Shown here in pieces: positions 24,501 to 31,803 of a stretch of DNA of 64,000 nt; within the stretch, counting starts at the first letter, position 1, and each line of letters opens with the position of its first letter. The position numbers were made by a program, and so were the translations under genes. The stretch spans positions 1 to 64,000 of the forward strand of contig NZ_JALKAL010000003.1 in the NCBI RefSeq assembly GCF_023015765.1, given 5' to 3'. Source of the stretch: Ornithinimicrobium sp. F0845 (GTDB lineage Bacteria > Actinomycetota > Actinomycetes > Actinomycetales > Dermatophilaceae). Below the pieces are notes generated by a model. The model did no database searches, was not told the origin of the DNA, and saw only the letters and a list, made by a program, of their open reading frames with translations.

Positions 24501-25539
24501 CGCCAGGATCGTCGCCGGGCAGCCCTACCACTCCCTCGGTGACCTGTGGCAGCGCGCCCGGGCCAGCCGTCCGGTCGTGGAGCGGCTGGTGCTGGCCGGT
24601 GGGTTCGACGAGCTGCACGGCGTGGGGACGGCCCGGTCCAGCACCCTGCGACGGGGGCCGACCCGGCGGGACCTGCTGCTGCACGTGGCGGAGCTGGACC
24701 GGTGGAGCGCGCCCACCGTCTCCCGGTCGCGTGCCCGGGCCCGGAAGGTGGCTCCCACGCTCCCCGCGGCCGGTGAGGTCGCGGCCCGGGCCGGTGCCCA
24801 GGCCAAGGGGCACCGCACCTGGCACCCGAGGCAGGCCGACCCGACCCAGCTGACCCTCGACCTCGGTGACGAGCCGGTGCTGCGCAGCGGCAGCGGGCTG
24901 CCCGAGATGACCCCGCAGGAGCAGATGCTGGCCGAGCTGGAGGTGCTGGGCATGGACGTCAGCTCCCACGTGACCACCACCTACCAGCCGATGCTGCAGG
25001 CGCTCGGGGCGGTCCCGGCCAACCAGCTGCTCGGGCAGCGCAACCGCAGCGAGGTGCTGATCGCCGGGGCGAAGGTCGCCACGCAGACGCCCCCGATCCG
25101 CTCCGGCCGCCGAGTCGTCTTTCTCACCCTGGAGGACGGCACCGGACCCAGCGATGCGACCTTCTTCGAGGACGTCCAGGGCCCGTTCGCCGAGACCGTC
25201 TTCCACTCCTTCCTGCTGGTGGTGCGTGGGATCACCCGTCGGACCGGCCCGCGGGGGATCTCGGTGCGCGCGACCGGGGCCTGGGAGATGACCGCGCTCG
25301 GCCGGGCCTTCGACATCGGCGGGGTCGAGGCGGTCCGTGAGCTGATGGAGTCCATCGAGCACGACGCCGTGTCCGGGGCGGAGGCCGCGGAGGAGCAGGC
25401 GCACCGGGCCGACCAGCAGCAGGGCCGCCGGGTGCTGCTGCACGCCTCCGGGTTCAAGCAGTCGCCCTACGCCGACACCAAGCCGGCCGGCCCGGGCAGC
25501 AAGCTGTGGCACTCCAGCCCGGGGAGCCCAGGATGGTGA
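21526..25539 (+). CDS. dnaE2: Error-prone DNA polymerase III alpha subunit (DnaE2)
   Basis: Replicates across damaged templates. GTG at 21526 gives 1337 residues. N-terminal PHP domain (FAHLHVASSFSMRYGAST; ALTDRDGAYGAV; LGVDL), then C-family core with catalytic PDIDID (residues 501-506), ARGSGAGSLVNYLLGI, FRPGPVKSDMVRPFL, HEQVLQLVAETTGV, FGFCKAHAAAFA, an OB-fold region and the DnaE2-type ending SKLWHSSPGSPGW. It is longer than a typical DnaE2 (around 1080) mostly because of insertions: a Gly/Pro/Arg-rich stretch at residues about 70-150 within PHP and another around 925-955. Overlaps dinB by 7 nt. Confidence 0.93.
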   Translation: MTSEFAHLHVASSFSMRYGASTPEALVERAVALGQSTLALTDRDGAYGAVRFVQACARAEIDPVLGVDLAVVEPEAGPYAGSYAGSAGGDPAGGGTLRFPDRPLDGRIQAAGIRWTGADALDAGDVTARPGGRLRATRAQPVKGGALVDDQHPRVTVLARGQAAGLEPGAGWSRLCRLITQTHLAGERGSPRTHRGLLARAAAPVGDAGERVSPVVVLLGPDSDVGRAVLRRRIGLARDLLRGWQRSLPAGALVIEVVCHGGPEDTPASLQHAARMWSLALEAGLPAVLTAAVRHAEPEQARVVDILDAARRMVGLDERHLDRVSTAGHLAGTGPMRAIAERVAEAVGPSVRAADLLAATAALARECVQGRRSDLGIGEVHLPEPEVVGVSGTGQAQQVLTERVRAAVSERYAGQPTAYLRRVHDRLDDELRVIAGLGYPTYFLTVSTVCDLIREMGVRVAARGSGAGSLVNYLLGISGVDPIRHDLLMERFCSPLRAELPDIDIDVESARRTEIYERILERFGSERVTCVSMMETYRVRHAIRDVAATMGLPPGEIDVIAKAFPHIRAKDARAAIRDLPELRRHGFDAPRMQTMFEMVESLDGLPRHIALHPCGVILSNTGLLDRTPVEASWLGFPMSQFDKDDVEDLGLLKLDVLGIRMQSAMAHAVAEVERVDGVRVDLDDQVQVPYDDTETFSLIRSARTLGCFQIESPGQRELIGKFGPETFGDIIIDISLFRPGPVKSDMVRPFLNARQGWAEPEYLHPSLVPYLEDTGGVVVFHEQVLQLVAETTGVTLAQADEVRRALGTPQGQAEVESWWRPAAAARGYSPEHVDAIWDVLAAFASFGFCKAHAAAFAVPTFHSAWLKTHHTAAFLAGVLTHDPGMYPKRLILEEARAMGVHVLGLDVNASGDTYRVERVTGPAWEGAEGPAGASWGRAEGSAGDGGVPSARAGRTELGDAVDSAMARIEERAGGYGIRLSLAEVKGISDDEVARIVAGQPYHSLGDLWQRARASRPVVERLVLAGGFDELHGVGTARSSTLRRGPTRRDLLLHVAELDRWSAPTVSRSRARARKVAPTLPAAGEVAARAGAQAKGHRTWHPRQADPTQLTLDLGDEPVLRSGSGLPEMTPQEQMLAELEVLGMDVSSHVTTTYQPMLQALGAVPANQLLGQRNRSEVLIAGAKVATQTPPIRSGRRVVFLTLEDGTGPSDATFFEDVQGPFAETVFHSFLLVVRGITRRTGPRGISVRATGAWEMTALGRAFDIGGVEAVRELMESIEHDAVSGAEAAEEQAHRADQQQGRRVLLHASGFKQSPYADTKPAGPGSKLWHSSPGSPGW

Positions 25540-26861
25540 CCGCCGGGATGATGGGCGGCGATCTGGTCGATGACCACGGGTGCACGATCCTGCACGTCGA
25601 CATGGACGCCTTCTACGCCGCGGCGTCCCTGACCGACCGGCCCGAGCTGGTGGGCAAACCGGTCGTCATCGGCGGCGGGATGCGCAGCGTGGTGCTGTCC
25701 GCCACCTACGAGGCGAGGGCCTACGGCATACGGTCCGGGATCCCGATGGCCCGGGCGCGACGGCTGTGCCCGCAGGCAGAGATCGTGCGCCCCGACTACG
25801 ACCGCTACAGCGCGATCTCGTCGGCGGTGATGGCCGTCTTCGCCGAGGTCACCCACCACGTCGAGCCGATCTCCATGGAGGAGGCGTTCCTCGACGTCTC
25901 CACCGCCCGGCGCCGGCTCGGCAGCCCCGCGCAGATCGGGCAGTGGATCCGCGACACCATCGCCGACGAGCAGCGGATCACCTGCTCGGTCGGCGGGGCG
26001 CCCACCAAGGTCGTGGCCAAGATGGCCTCCCGGGCCGCCAAGCCGGACGGCATGCTCATGGTGCCGCCCCACCGGGTCGTGGAGTTCCTGCACCCGCTTC
26101 CGGTGAGCGCACTGTGGGGCGTGGGGGAGAGCACCGAGGCGGCGCTGCACCGGCTCGGGCTGCGCACGGTCGCCGACATCGCCCACCTGCCGCTCGCCAC
26201 GCTGAGCCGGGCGATGGGGGAGGGCGGCGCCGCTCACCTGCACGCCCTCGCCTGGGGGCACGACGCGGGCCGGGTCACCCCGGCGCGGGTCGAGCGCAGC
26301 GTCGGCTCCTCCGAGACCTTCCACCAGGACGTGGACGACCCGGCGGTCATCCGGCGCCAGCTGCTGCGGCTTAGCGACCGCAGCGCCACCCGGATGCGGC
26401 ACTCCGGGATGCTGGCGCGCACCGTGGTGCTCACCGTCCGGTTCTCCGACTTCACCACGATCACCCGCTCCCGCACGATGCGGGAGAGCACCGACATCAC
26501 CCGGGACATCTTCGGCACCGCCACGGCCCTGTATGCCGCGCTCGGGCTCCAGCGCGCCAGGATCCGGCTGCTCGGGGTGCGGCTTGAGGGACTCACCGAC
26601 GCGGCGCAGACCCCGGTGCAGGGACGACTCGACGAGCCGGAGCACGGGTGGCGGGACGCGGAACGGGCCATGGACCGGGCTGCGGAGCGGTTTGGCAGCG
26701 GAGCGGTGCGTCCGGCGAGCCTGGTCATCCGGGACGAGGCGCGGGGTGAGCACGAGGGTCGACCGGCCCGGACCGAGCGCTCGCCCGCCGCGCACCGTGG
26801 ACCGTGGGGCGCCGCGGCGTGGTCGCCGCGCACATCCAGCGAGGTCACCGGGGTGCGGTGA
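25533..26861 (+). CDS. dinB: DNA polymerase IV (DinB, Y-family)
   Basis: A translesion polymerase of 442 residues. HVDMDAFYAA supplies the first metal ligand (Asp23), then TYEARAYGIRSGIP, the palm site, GGAPTKVVAKMAS, and helix-hairpin-helix WGVGESTEAALHRLG; the little-finger domain follows. The normally S-x-D-E catalytic pair reads SMEE (Glu116-Glu117), an Asp-to-Glu change at one metal ligand. No clear beta-clamp motif is visible at the C-terminus, which ends in a charged low-complexity tail. ATG overlaps the dnaE2 end by 7 nt. It occupies the place that ImuB has in the ImuA'-ImuB-DnaE2 system. Confidence 0.92.
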   Translation: MVTAGMMGGDLVDDHGCTILHVDMDAFYAAASLTDRPELVGKPVVIGGGMRSVVLSATYEARAYGIRSGIPMARARRLCPQAEIVRPDYDRYSAISSAVMAVFAEVTHHVEPISMEEAFLDVSTARRRLGSPAQIGQWIRDTIADEQRITCSVGGAPTKVVAKMASRAAKPDGMLMVPPHRVVEFLHPLPVSALWGVGESTEAALHRLGLRTVADIAHLPLATLSRAMGEGGAAHLHALAWGHDAGRVTPARVERSVGSSETFHQDVDDPAVIRRQLLRLSDRSATRMRHSGMLARTVVLTVRFSDFTTITRSRTMRESTDITRDIFGTATALYAALGLQRARIRLLGVRLEGLTDAAQTPVQGRLDEPEHGWRDAERAMDRAAERFGSGAVRPASLVIRDEARGEHEGRPARTERSPAAHRGPWGAAAWSPRTSSEVTGVR

Positions 26862-27084
26862 GGACCGGACCGGTGAGAAGCTCAGCTCCAGAAGACGCGG
26901 AGGAAACTCCAGATGATGCGAGGGAAACCATTTTGACCGCTGAGGCGTATTCAGGGTAAGGCCCCGGCTACCGTTACGGCGGTTCCCGGCCTATCCTAGA
27001 AGCAGATGCCGCCGTCATGTGGTGATGACGACGACCCCGTCACCCCCCGGTGCCGGGACGGAAGTCGACCGTTGGGAGGTCACC
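26862..27084 (+). other. Gap between dinB and the DUF3040 gene
   Basis: No gene is visible in these 223 bp. The stretch 26930-26990 is locally AT-richer (CCATTTTGACCG, GTATTCAGGGTAAGG, TATCCTAGAAG) and probably carries the DUF3040 promoter: TATCCT at 26991-26996 is a possible -10. No strong terminator hairpin for the SOS operon was found. Confidence 0.35.
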
Positions 27085-27519
27085 GTGCCCCTCTCCGAGC
27101 ACGAGCAACGAGTCCTCGAGCAGATGGAGCAGGCGCTCTACGCCGAGGATCCTCGCTTCGCCACGTCCCTGGTCGGCAAGAGCGAGGCCCGCGCCAGGCG
27201 GCGCCGCGCGGCCCTGGGTCTCCTCATCGCCATCGGCGGACTGGCCCTGGTCGTGCTCGCGGTCACCATGCAGGAGATCTGGATCGGCGGCATCGGCTTC
27301 GCCGCGATGGTCTTCGGCGGCGTGTGGGCGATGACCCAGCCCCGCACCAAGGGGGCGACCCTGGGCACCGTCGACGCCGACGGCAACGTCACCCTCCGCA
27401 CCAAGTCGGGCGGTGCCTCCGCCGGGGGCAAGCAAACCGGCAAGGGCCACCGCAGCGCCGGGCTGATGGACCGCTTCGAGGAGCGCTGGGACAAGCGCCG
27501 TGAAGAGGGCCCGTTCTAG
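27085..27519 (+). CDS. DUF3040 family membrane protein
   Basis: 144 residues. PLSEHEQRVLEQMEQALYAEDPRFATSL is the DUF3040 hallmark; two TM segments follow (AALGLLIAIGGLALVVLAV and IWIGGIGFAAMVFGGVWAM), then a basic Gly/Lys tail ending in an amphipathic helix. GTG at 27085 chosen for GGGAGG at good spacing; an upstream in-frame GTG at 27019 lacks one. In related actinobacteria this gene usually stands just before mraZ and the division/cell-wall cluster; here an accessory module follows instead. Function unknown. Confidence 0.88.
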   Translation: MPLSEHEQRVLEQMEQALYAEDPRFATSLVGKSEARARRRRAALGLLIAIGGLALVVLAVTMQEIWIGGIGFAAMVFGGVWAMTQPRTKGATLGTVDADGNVTLRTKSGGASAGGKQTGKGHRSAGLMDRFEERWDKRREEGPF

Positions 27520-27541
27520 GAGTCGCAGCAGGTGACCTGTC

Positions 27542-27560
27542 TCAGGGCGTGATGCCCTGA
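27542..27560 (+). terminator. Hairpin after the DUF3040 gene
   Basis: TCAGGGC-GTGAT-GCCCTGA is a perfect 7-bp stem with a 5-nt loop, 23 bp after the stop. It lacks a T-run, so it is a weak candidate for an intrinsic terminator or a border structure of the accessory module. Confidence 0.5.
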
Positions 27561-27682
27561 TCTCTGCTGTGCTCAACGACCTCCGCAGCGCTCAACACCG
27601 CGGCATGATCTGGCTCAGCGGCCGATAGAGCGGGGATAGAACGGGCGCGTCGTGCCTCACTGGCTGCCCGTAAGGACATTGA

Positions 27683-27716
27683 CATGTCTCCTCGGCCCGG
27701 AGTGAGATGAGACATG
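27683..27716 (+). promoter_or_regulatory. 8-bp inverted repeat that sequesters the metalloprotease start
   Basis: CATGTCTC (27683-27690) pairs perfectly with GAGACATG (27709-27716). The right arm contains the ATG (27714-27716) and the 18-nt loop holds the CGGAGTGAG ribosome binding site. The preceding TTGACA (27679-27684) is a possible -35 but no matching -10 is clear. It could be a translational control hairpin or an operator. Confidence 0.5.
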
Positions 27717-29534
27717 CGCAGGCGCGCCGACACCGCTGGCGGGGACCGCGATGCTTCGATGGCGACGGACGCTGTGGCCGGTCCAGTCGTCGCTGCCGCT
27801 GCGGCCGCGCCTCTGATCCAACGGGTAGCCACCCTTCAACGGCGCAGCGGAAATCGGGCGGTGGCACGACTCCTGATGGCTCGCGGGTCGGTTCAGTGGC
27901 GCCTGCAACGCACTCCGGCCACATGGTCAACTGCCCCTTCGGTGGCGAGCGTCGCCAGCTTCACTGGGTCGGCGGCCTACTGGCAGCCAGTAGCACGCGC
28001 GGTTGCTGCCTATGGCCGACTGGCGCCGGGCGACATCTCCGGCCGGCTCATGTCATTGCACAACCTGGGGACCGCCATCGCTGCGTGGCGTGCCAACCAG
28101 GCCACGAACCTCTGGCTGAGCTCCACGGATCGTGCCAAGGCCAACGCGCTGGCTGGAGTGGACGCGCTCATTGAGACCGAGTGGAGAGATGTCGTATCCG
28201 CCGCCGGCACCGCGGCCAACGCGCTCACTACTGCGGATCTGGGCAACCATCTTGACACGGTGTTTCGCACCTCGGCGCGACCAGAGCACGGCCTCGTTGT
28301 TGCAGGAGGACTTCCTGAGGATCGCCTGCGGGCAGCATTGCAGATCCCAGGGCACGAGGCTGCCCTGACCATCCTCCTGGCGCGGACTTCTACCGGGGTC
28401 CGCGCCATCCTCGCCCCGGCACGGGCCTGGCTCGCCAGGCTCTCAGCTGAGCTGGCGAGTCCAGACACTGCGGGAGTGACAGCTTCGAGTGCGACGAGAG
28501 AGGCAGACGTTAAGCAGATCCTGACGCCTCCCGCCACGCGGTCGGCACGGGCTGCTGCCGTCGCTGCTGGAGCTCCGCCGCCGTCTTTCATCGCCGCCAA
28601 CTACTACGAGGATCTCGTTCCGGCGCTGCATGCGCAGATGCTGCGCTACTGGGCCTGGGCTGAACCGATGGACGCCCGGGCGGGTCTTGACGTGACGCCC
28701 GGCGGACACGTGGAAGGCATCGCCGAAGAAGCAAAGGCTCGGGTCGACGCACTCTATGGCCGTTTTGGGTCGGCAGGGACACCGCGGCTCAGTTTCAATG
28801 CGGGCACCCTGCAGGACCGAGGCACCATCGTCGGCGACCCCTACGACATGACTCGTTGGATGGTGCGTGAAGGGGCCGGGCAAAGTCCTGTTGGCGCGGT
28901 GCAGACCGCCCACCACTCCTTTGAGAACGCCGCGGCGTCCCGTGCGATCGAGGACCGGCTCATTGAGCACTACTCAGGCCGCTCCAACCCCACGGCAGCA
29001 GGTGAGCAGGGTGCCCTCGCTGCCCTCGGTGTGCCGGCCACCGAGCGGGCCAGACGGTTGCAGATCATCGACCGGATGTGGCCCGGTGCGGCGTCCCGAG
29101 GCCGTGTGTCGGTCGCCGCGCGACAAGGGGCGACAGTTCAGGAGACTCGCGCCATCTACTGGGGACTCTTCAAGACCATGATTCACGAGTACCTGCACAC
29201 GACCGAGCACCGCAACTACCGGGCGTGGTACTCCAGCCTCCGCGACAGTCACCACCTCACGACCTTCCAAGAAGGCTTCACCGACCTCTTCACGCTCCGC
29301 GCGTGGCGCAGCGTCGCGCGCGGAGAGATCGCCGCGAACGAAGCTTTCCGCAAGAAGATCCAGGGTCCGGCAGACGGAGTCTTCGATAGCGCTGCCGTCG
29401 GCGGGGCGCCGGGTCACTACGCAGAACTGAACGAGGCTCAGCAGATTGAGGCCCTGATGGGAGAGGCAAACATGAAGGCAGGCTTTTTCCGCGGCAACAC
29501 CGCCGTCCTCAGCGGAAGCAGGCTCCCCACATGA
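27714..29534 (+). CDS. Zinc metalloprotease with LQRxxGNxAVxRL tag (contractile-injection/DUF4157-type effector candidate)
   Basis: 606 residues, no signal peptide. Residues 41-54, LQRRSGNRAVARLL, followed by a further LQR at 64-66, match the short tag that I know from DUF4157 and eCIS-associated cargo proteins of Actinobacteria. The middle is Ala-rich and helical with no recognised domain. The C-terminal part has HEYLH (491-495) followed by EGFTD (520-524), an HExxH...ExxxD gluzincin-type zinc site with intact catalytic Glu. Codon use is less GC-biased than in the flanking genes. Stop overlaps the next ATG (ATGA). No injection-system structural gene is in the window, so delivery is inference; protease chemistry is well supported by the motifs. 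Confidence 0.75.
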   Translation: MRRRADTAGGDRDASMATDAVAGPVVAAAAAAPLIQRVATLQRRSGNRAVARLLMARGSVQWRLQRTPATWSTAPSVASVASFTGSAAYWQPVARAVAAYGRLAPGDISGRLMSLHNLGTAIAAWRANQATNLWLSSTDRAKANALAGVDALIETEWRDVVSAAGTAANALTTADLGNHLDTVFRTSARPEHGLVVAGGLPEDRLRAALQIPGHEAALTILLARTSTGVRAILAPARAWLARLSAELASPDTAGVTASSATREADVKQILTPPATRSARAAAVAAGAPPPSFIAANYYEDLVPALHAQMLRYWAWAEPMDARAGLDVTPGGHVEGIAEEAKARVDALYGRFGSAGTPRLSFNAGTLQDRGTIVGDPYDMTRWMVREGAGQSPVGAVQTAHHSFENAAASRAIEDRLIEHYSGRSNPTAAGEQGALAALGVPATERARRLQIIDRMWPGAASRGRVSVAARQGATVQETRAIYWGLFKTMIHEYLHTTEHRNYRAWYSSLRDSHHLTTFQEGFTDLFTLRAWRSVARGEIAANEAFRKKIQGPADGVFDSAAVGGAPGHYAELNEAQQIEALMGEANMKAGFFRGNTAVLSGSRLPT

Positions 29535-30025
29535 CCGGCCCTCACGCTGCGCGCCTCAAGGCACTCCGTTTGGCCATGGAGGGCCGCTTCGACTGCTGGC
29601 AGTGGTCGGCAGGCCTCACTCCAGAAGCCGTCGAGCCAGTGCTCGGGGGGCGGATTTCGCCTGAGCCGGGTCGGTTGGTGGGGCGTGATCTGCTCCACGC
29701 GGTGATCACCGTCCCGCAACAGCCGCACGCAGTGCAGTTCCGGTGGGAGGCGGATGGCGAGCTCGCCCTTGTTGAACTGTCCGACCCGTCTGCGGTCCCC
29801 TCATGGCCCGCCGTGATCGAGGCACTCGGATCGCCGGATGTCATCTATCCGCATGGCCAGGGTCCGTGGCCTGGGAGCGAACAGCGCTGTCACTTCGACC
29901 GTGGCCTGACCATCTTTGACGGTGCGGGTCTGGGCTATCAGGCCGTCTGGCTGTACCCGCCCACGAGCCCTACTGACTACGGCGCCCTGACCGGGGCGTT
30001 CGAGACCCCGACGAGAGCGCGGTGA
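29531..30025 (+). CDS. Unknown protein between the two tagged genes
   Basis: 164 residues, not recognised. Soluble, Trp- and Pro-rich (FDCWQWSAGLTPEAVEP; WLYPPTSPTDYGALTGAF), with alternating strands suggesting an alpha/beta or beta-sandwich protein; no TM segments, no signal peptide, no Cys cluster (two Cys only). ATG overlaps the protease stop by 4 nt and its stop overlaps the next GTG (GTGA). Tight coupling to a putative toxin makes an immunity or loading/chaperone protein the first hypothesis, but nothing in the sequence shows it. Confidence 0.65.
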   Translation: MTGPHAARLKALRLAMEGRFDCWQWSAGLTPEAVEPVLGGRISPEPGRLVGRDLLHAVITVPQQPHAVQFRWEADGELALVELSDPSAVPSWPAVIEALGSPDVIYPHGQGPWPGSEQRCHFDRGLTIFDGAGLGYQAVWLYPPTSPTDYGALTGAFETPTRAR

Positions 30026-30228
30026 GACCCATGGGCGCGACGGACAGAGCCCACGATGACCATGCACAGGCGATGGCCCCGGGCCCGGCCGCGCAGGCCC
30101 GACGCAGGCAGGTCGAGTCTGCGCACCCTGTGGTCGAGTTGCAGCAACAGATCGGCAACCAGGCAGTGTCCCGCCTGATCGCCGTTCAGAGACACTCACT
30201 CGACCCGGAGGAAGAGGCCGGGGGCTGA
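30022..30228 (+). CDS. Small tag-only protein (LQQxxGNxAVxRLI)
   Basis: 68 residues from GTG 30022 (an in-frame ATG at 30031 is possible). Basic and Gln-rich N-terminal half, then VVELQQQIGNQAVSRLIAVQRH, the same GNxAVxRL/QR tag as at the protease N-terminus, then an acidic end. Overlaps the previous stop as GTGA. It may be a free tag or adaptor, or the remnant of a longer tagged effector whose C-terminal part was lost. Followed by a 166-bp non-coding gap. Confidence 0.65.
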   Translation: MRPMGATDRAHDDHAQAMAPGPAAQARRRQVESAHPVVELQQQIGNQAVSRLIAVQRHSLDPEEEAGG

Positions 30229-30335
30229 CGACGAGCCATCTCCTCGCAGGTCGACAGATCAGGCAGTTCGCCCCGGCGACCACGGCTCGGTGGCCGGATC
30301 GGTCCGAGACCGGTTGGCCGGCGCGCCGTGAGACT

Positions 30336-30362
30336 GGCCACACTTACGCACGGAGTGTGGCC
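30336..30362. promoter_or_regulatory. 8-bp perfect inverted repeat before the MFS gene
   Basis: GGCCACAC and GTGTGGCC flank an 11-nt spacer, ending 32 bp before the MFS start. No T-run. It fits an operator for the transporter; it could also mark the end of the accessory module. Confidence 0.45.
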
Positions 30363-30394
30363 GGGAGGAGACGGGTCTGCGGTTCACTGATCGG

Positions 30395-31780
30395 ATGACC
30401 GCACCGCCGCAGTCCCACGGCTCAGCGCACCTGACCCGCAGCGAACGTCTCGACCGGCTCCCGTTCACCCGGAAGCACGGGCGGCTGCTCACCGGCTCGG
30501 GGATCGGGTGGGCGCTGGACGCCATGGACGTCGGCCTGATCTCGTTCATCATGGCCGCTCTCGCCGCGGAGTGGAACCTGTCCCAGACCGAGCAGAGCTG
30601 GCTGGCCTCGATCGGGTTTGTCGGCATGGCGCTCGGTGCCTCCCTCGGTGGACTGCTCGCCGACCGGATCGGCCGCCGCTCGGTCTTCGCCCTCACCCTG
30701 CTCGTCTACGGACTGGCGACCGGCGCGTCGGCGCTCGCCGGTGGTCTCGCCGTCCTACTCGTGCTGCGGTTCATCGTCGGCCTCGGGCTCGGGGCCGAGC
30801 TCCCCGTCGCCTCGACGCTGGTCAGCGAGTTCGCACCGGCCCGGATTCGCGGCCGGGTCGTGGTCGTCCTCGAGGCGTTCTGGGCCGTCGGCTGGCTGCT
30901 CGCCGCCCTCGTCGCCTACTTCGTCGTCCCTTACTCCGACGACGGCTGGCGGTGGGCCTTCGCGATCGGGCTGGTGCCCGCACTCTACGCCATCGTCATC
31001 CGCCGCGGCCTGCCCGAGTCGGTCCGCTTCCTGGAGTCCAAGGGGCGGCACGACGAGGCCGAGGCGGTGGTCCGCGAGTTCGAGCAGGCGGCGGGCACGA
31101 CATACTCCCCGCCGGTTGGTGCCGCGACGGAGACCGCGCCGGCTGGTGCCGTGACGGCGACCGCGCCGGCCCCGGCCACTCCCGCGAGCGGGGTCCGCGA
31201 CCTGTTCGGCCCGGTCCTGCGTCGCCGGTCGGTCGCGCTCTGGCTCACCTGGTTCGGCGTCAACTTCGCCTACTACGGAGCGTTCATCTGGATCCCGTCG
31301 CTGCTCTACGCCGAGGGATTCACCCTGGTCAGATCGTTCCAGTTCACGCTGATCATCACCCTGGCCCAGCTGCCCGGCTACGCACTCTCGGCGCTGCTCA
31401 TCGAGGTGTGGGGCCGCCGCGCGACGCTGGCGACCTTCCTGGCCGGCTCCGCCGTGGCGGCCGTGCTGTTCGGGCAGGCTGAGTCGGAGGCGATGCTGCT
31501 GGTCACCGGCTGTGCGCTCTCGATGGCCAACCTCGGGGCGTGGGGCGCGTTGTATGCCGTGACGCCAGAGGTCTATCCCACCCGGGTCCGCGCGACCGGG
31601 GCGGGCTGGGCCGCGGCGTTCGGGCGGATCGCCTCGATCGTCGCGCCGCTCATCGTGCCGGTCCTCTTCCGCGCAGGTGGGCTCGGGCTGGTCTTTGCCG
31701 TGCTCGGGGCGGCGTTCCTGCTGGCCACGGTGTCCTCGCTGTTCCTGCCGGAGATGGCGGGCGAGGAGCTCGCCGAGTAG
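30395..31780 (+). CDS. MFS transporter (sugar/aromatic acid porter-like)
   Basis: 461 residues, about 12 TM segments. Typical MFS motifs: GWALDAMDVGL in TM1, GGLLADRIGRRSVF (loop 2-3), RFIVGLGLGAELPVASTLVSEF (TM4), RGRVVVVLEAFWAVGW (TM5), a cytoplasmic loop rich in Ala/Pro/Thr (residues about 225-270), and PEVYPTRVRATG in the second half. The D-A-M-D in TM1 and the PTRVRATG motif are those of metabolite:H+ symporters such as the aromatic acid or NiaP-like group. Substrate unknown. The loop carries a 24-bp-scale internal repeat (GAxTxTAPA). Confidence 0.88.
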   Translation: MTAPPQSHGSAHLTRSERLDRLPFTRKHGRLLTGSGIGWALDAMDVGLISFIMAALAAEWNLSQTEQSWLASIGFVGMALGASLGGLLADRIGRRSVFALTLLVYGLATGASALAGGLAVLLVLRFIVGLGLGAELPVASTLVSEFAPARIRGRVVVVLEAFWAVGWLLAALVAYFVVPYSDDGWRWAFAIGLVPALYAIVIRRGLPESVRFLESKGRHDEAEAVVREFEQAAGTTYSPPVGAATETAPAGAVTATAPAPATPASGVRDLFGPVLRRRSVALWLTWFGVNFAYYGAFIWIPSLLYAEGFTLVRSFQFTLIITLAQLPGYALSALLIEVWGRRATLATFLAGSAVAAVLFGQAESEAMLLVTGCALSMANLGAWGALYAVTPEVYPTRVRATGAGWAAAFGRIASIVAPLIVPVLFRAGGLGLVFAVLGAAFLLATVSSLFLPEMAGEELAE

Positions 31781-31803
31781 CACCGGCCGACGCGCCGGGT
31801 GTG

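Noticed and set aside
22162-25512. Very long open frame (about 1116 codons) antisense to dnaE2
   Set aside because: It mirrors the codon pattern of the sense gene in high-GC DNA (Gly/Arg/Pro/His-rich, no domain), while the sense frame has full polymerase motifs.
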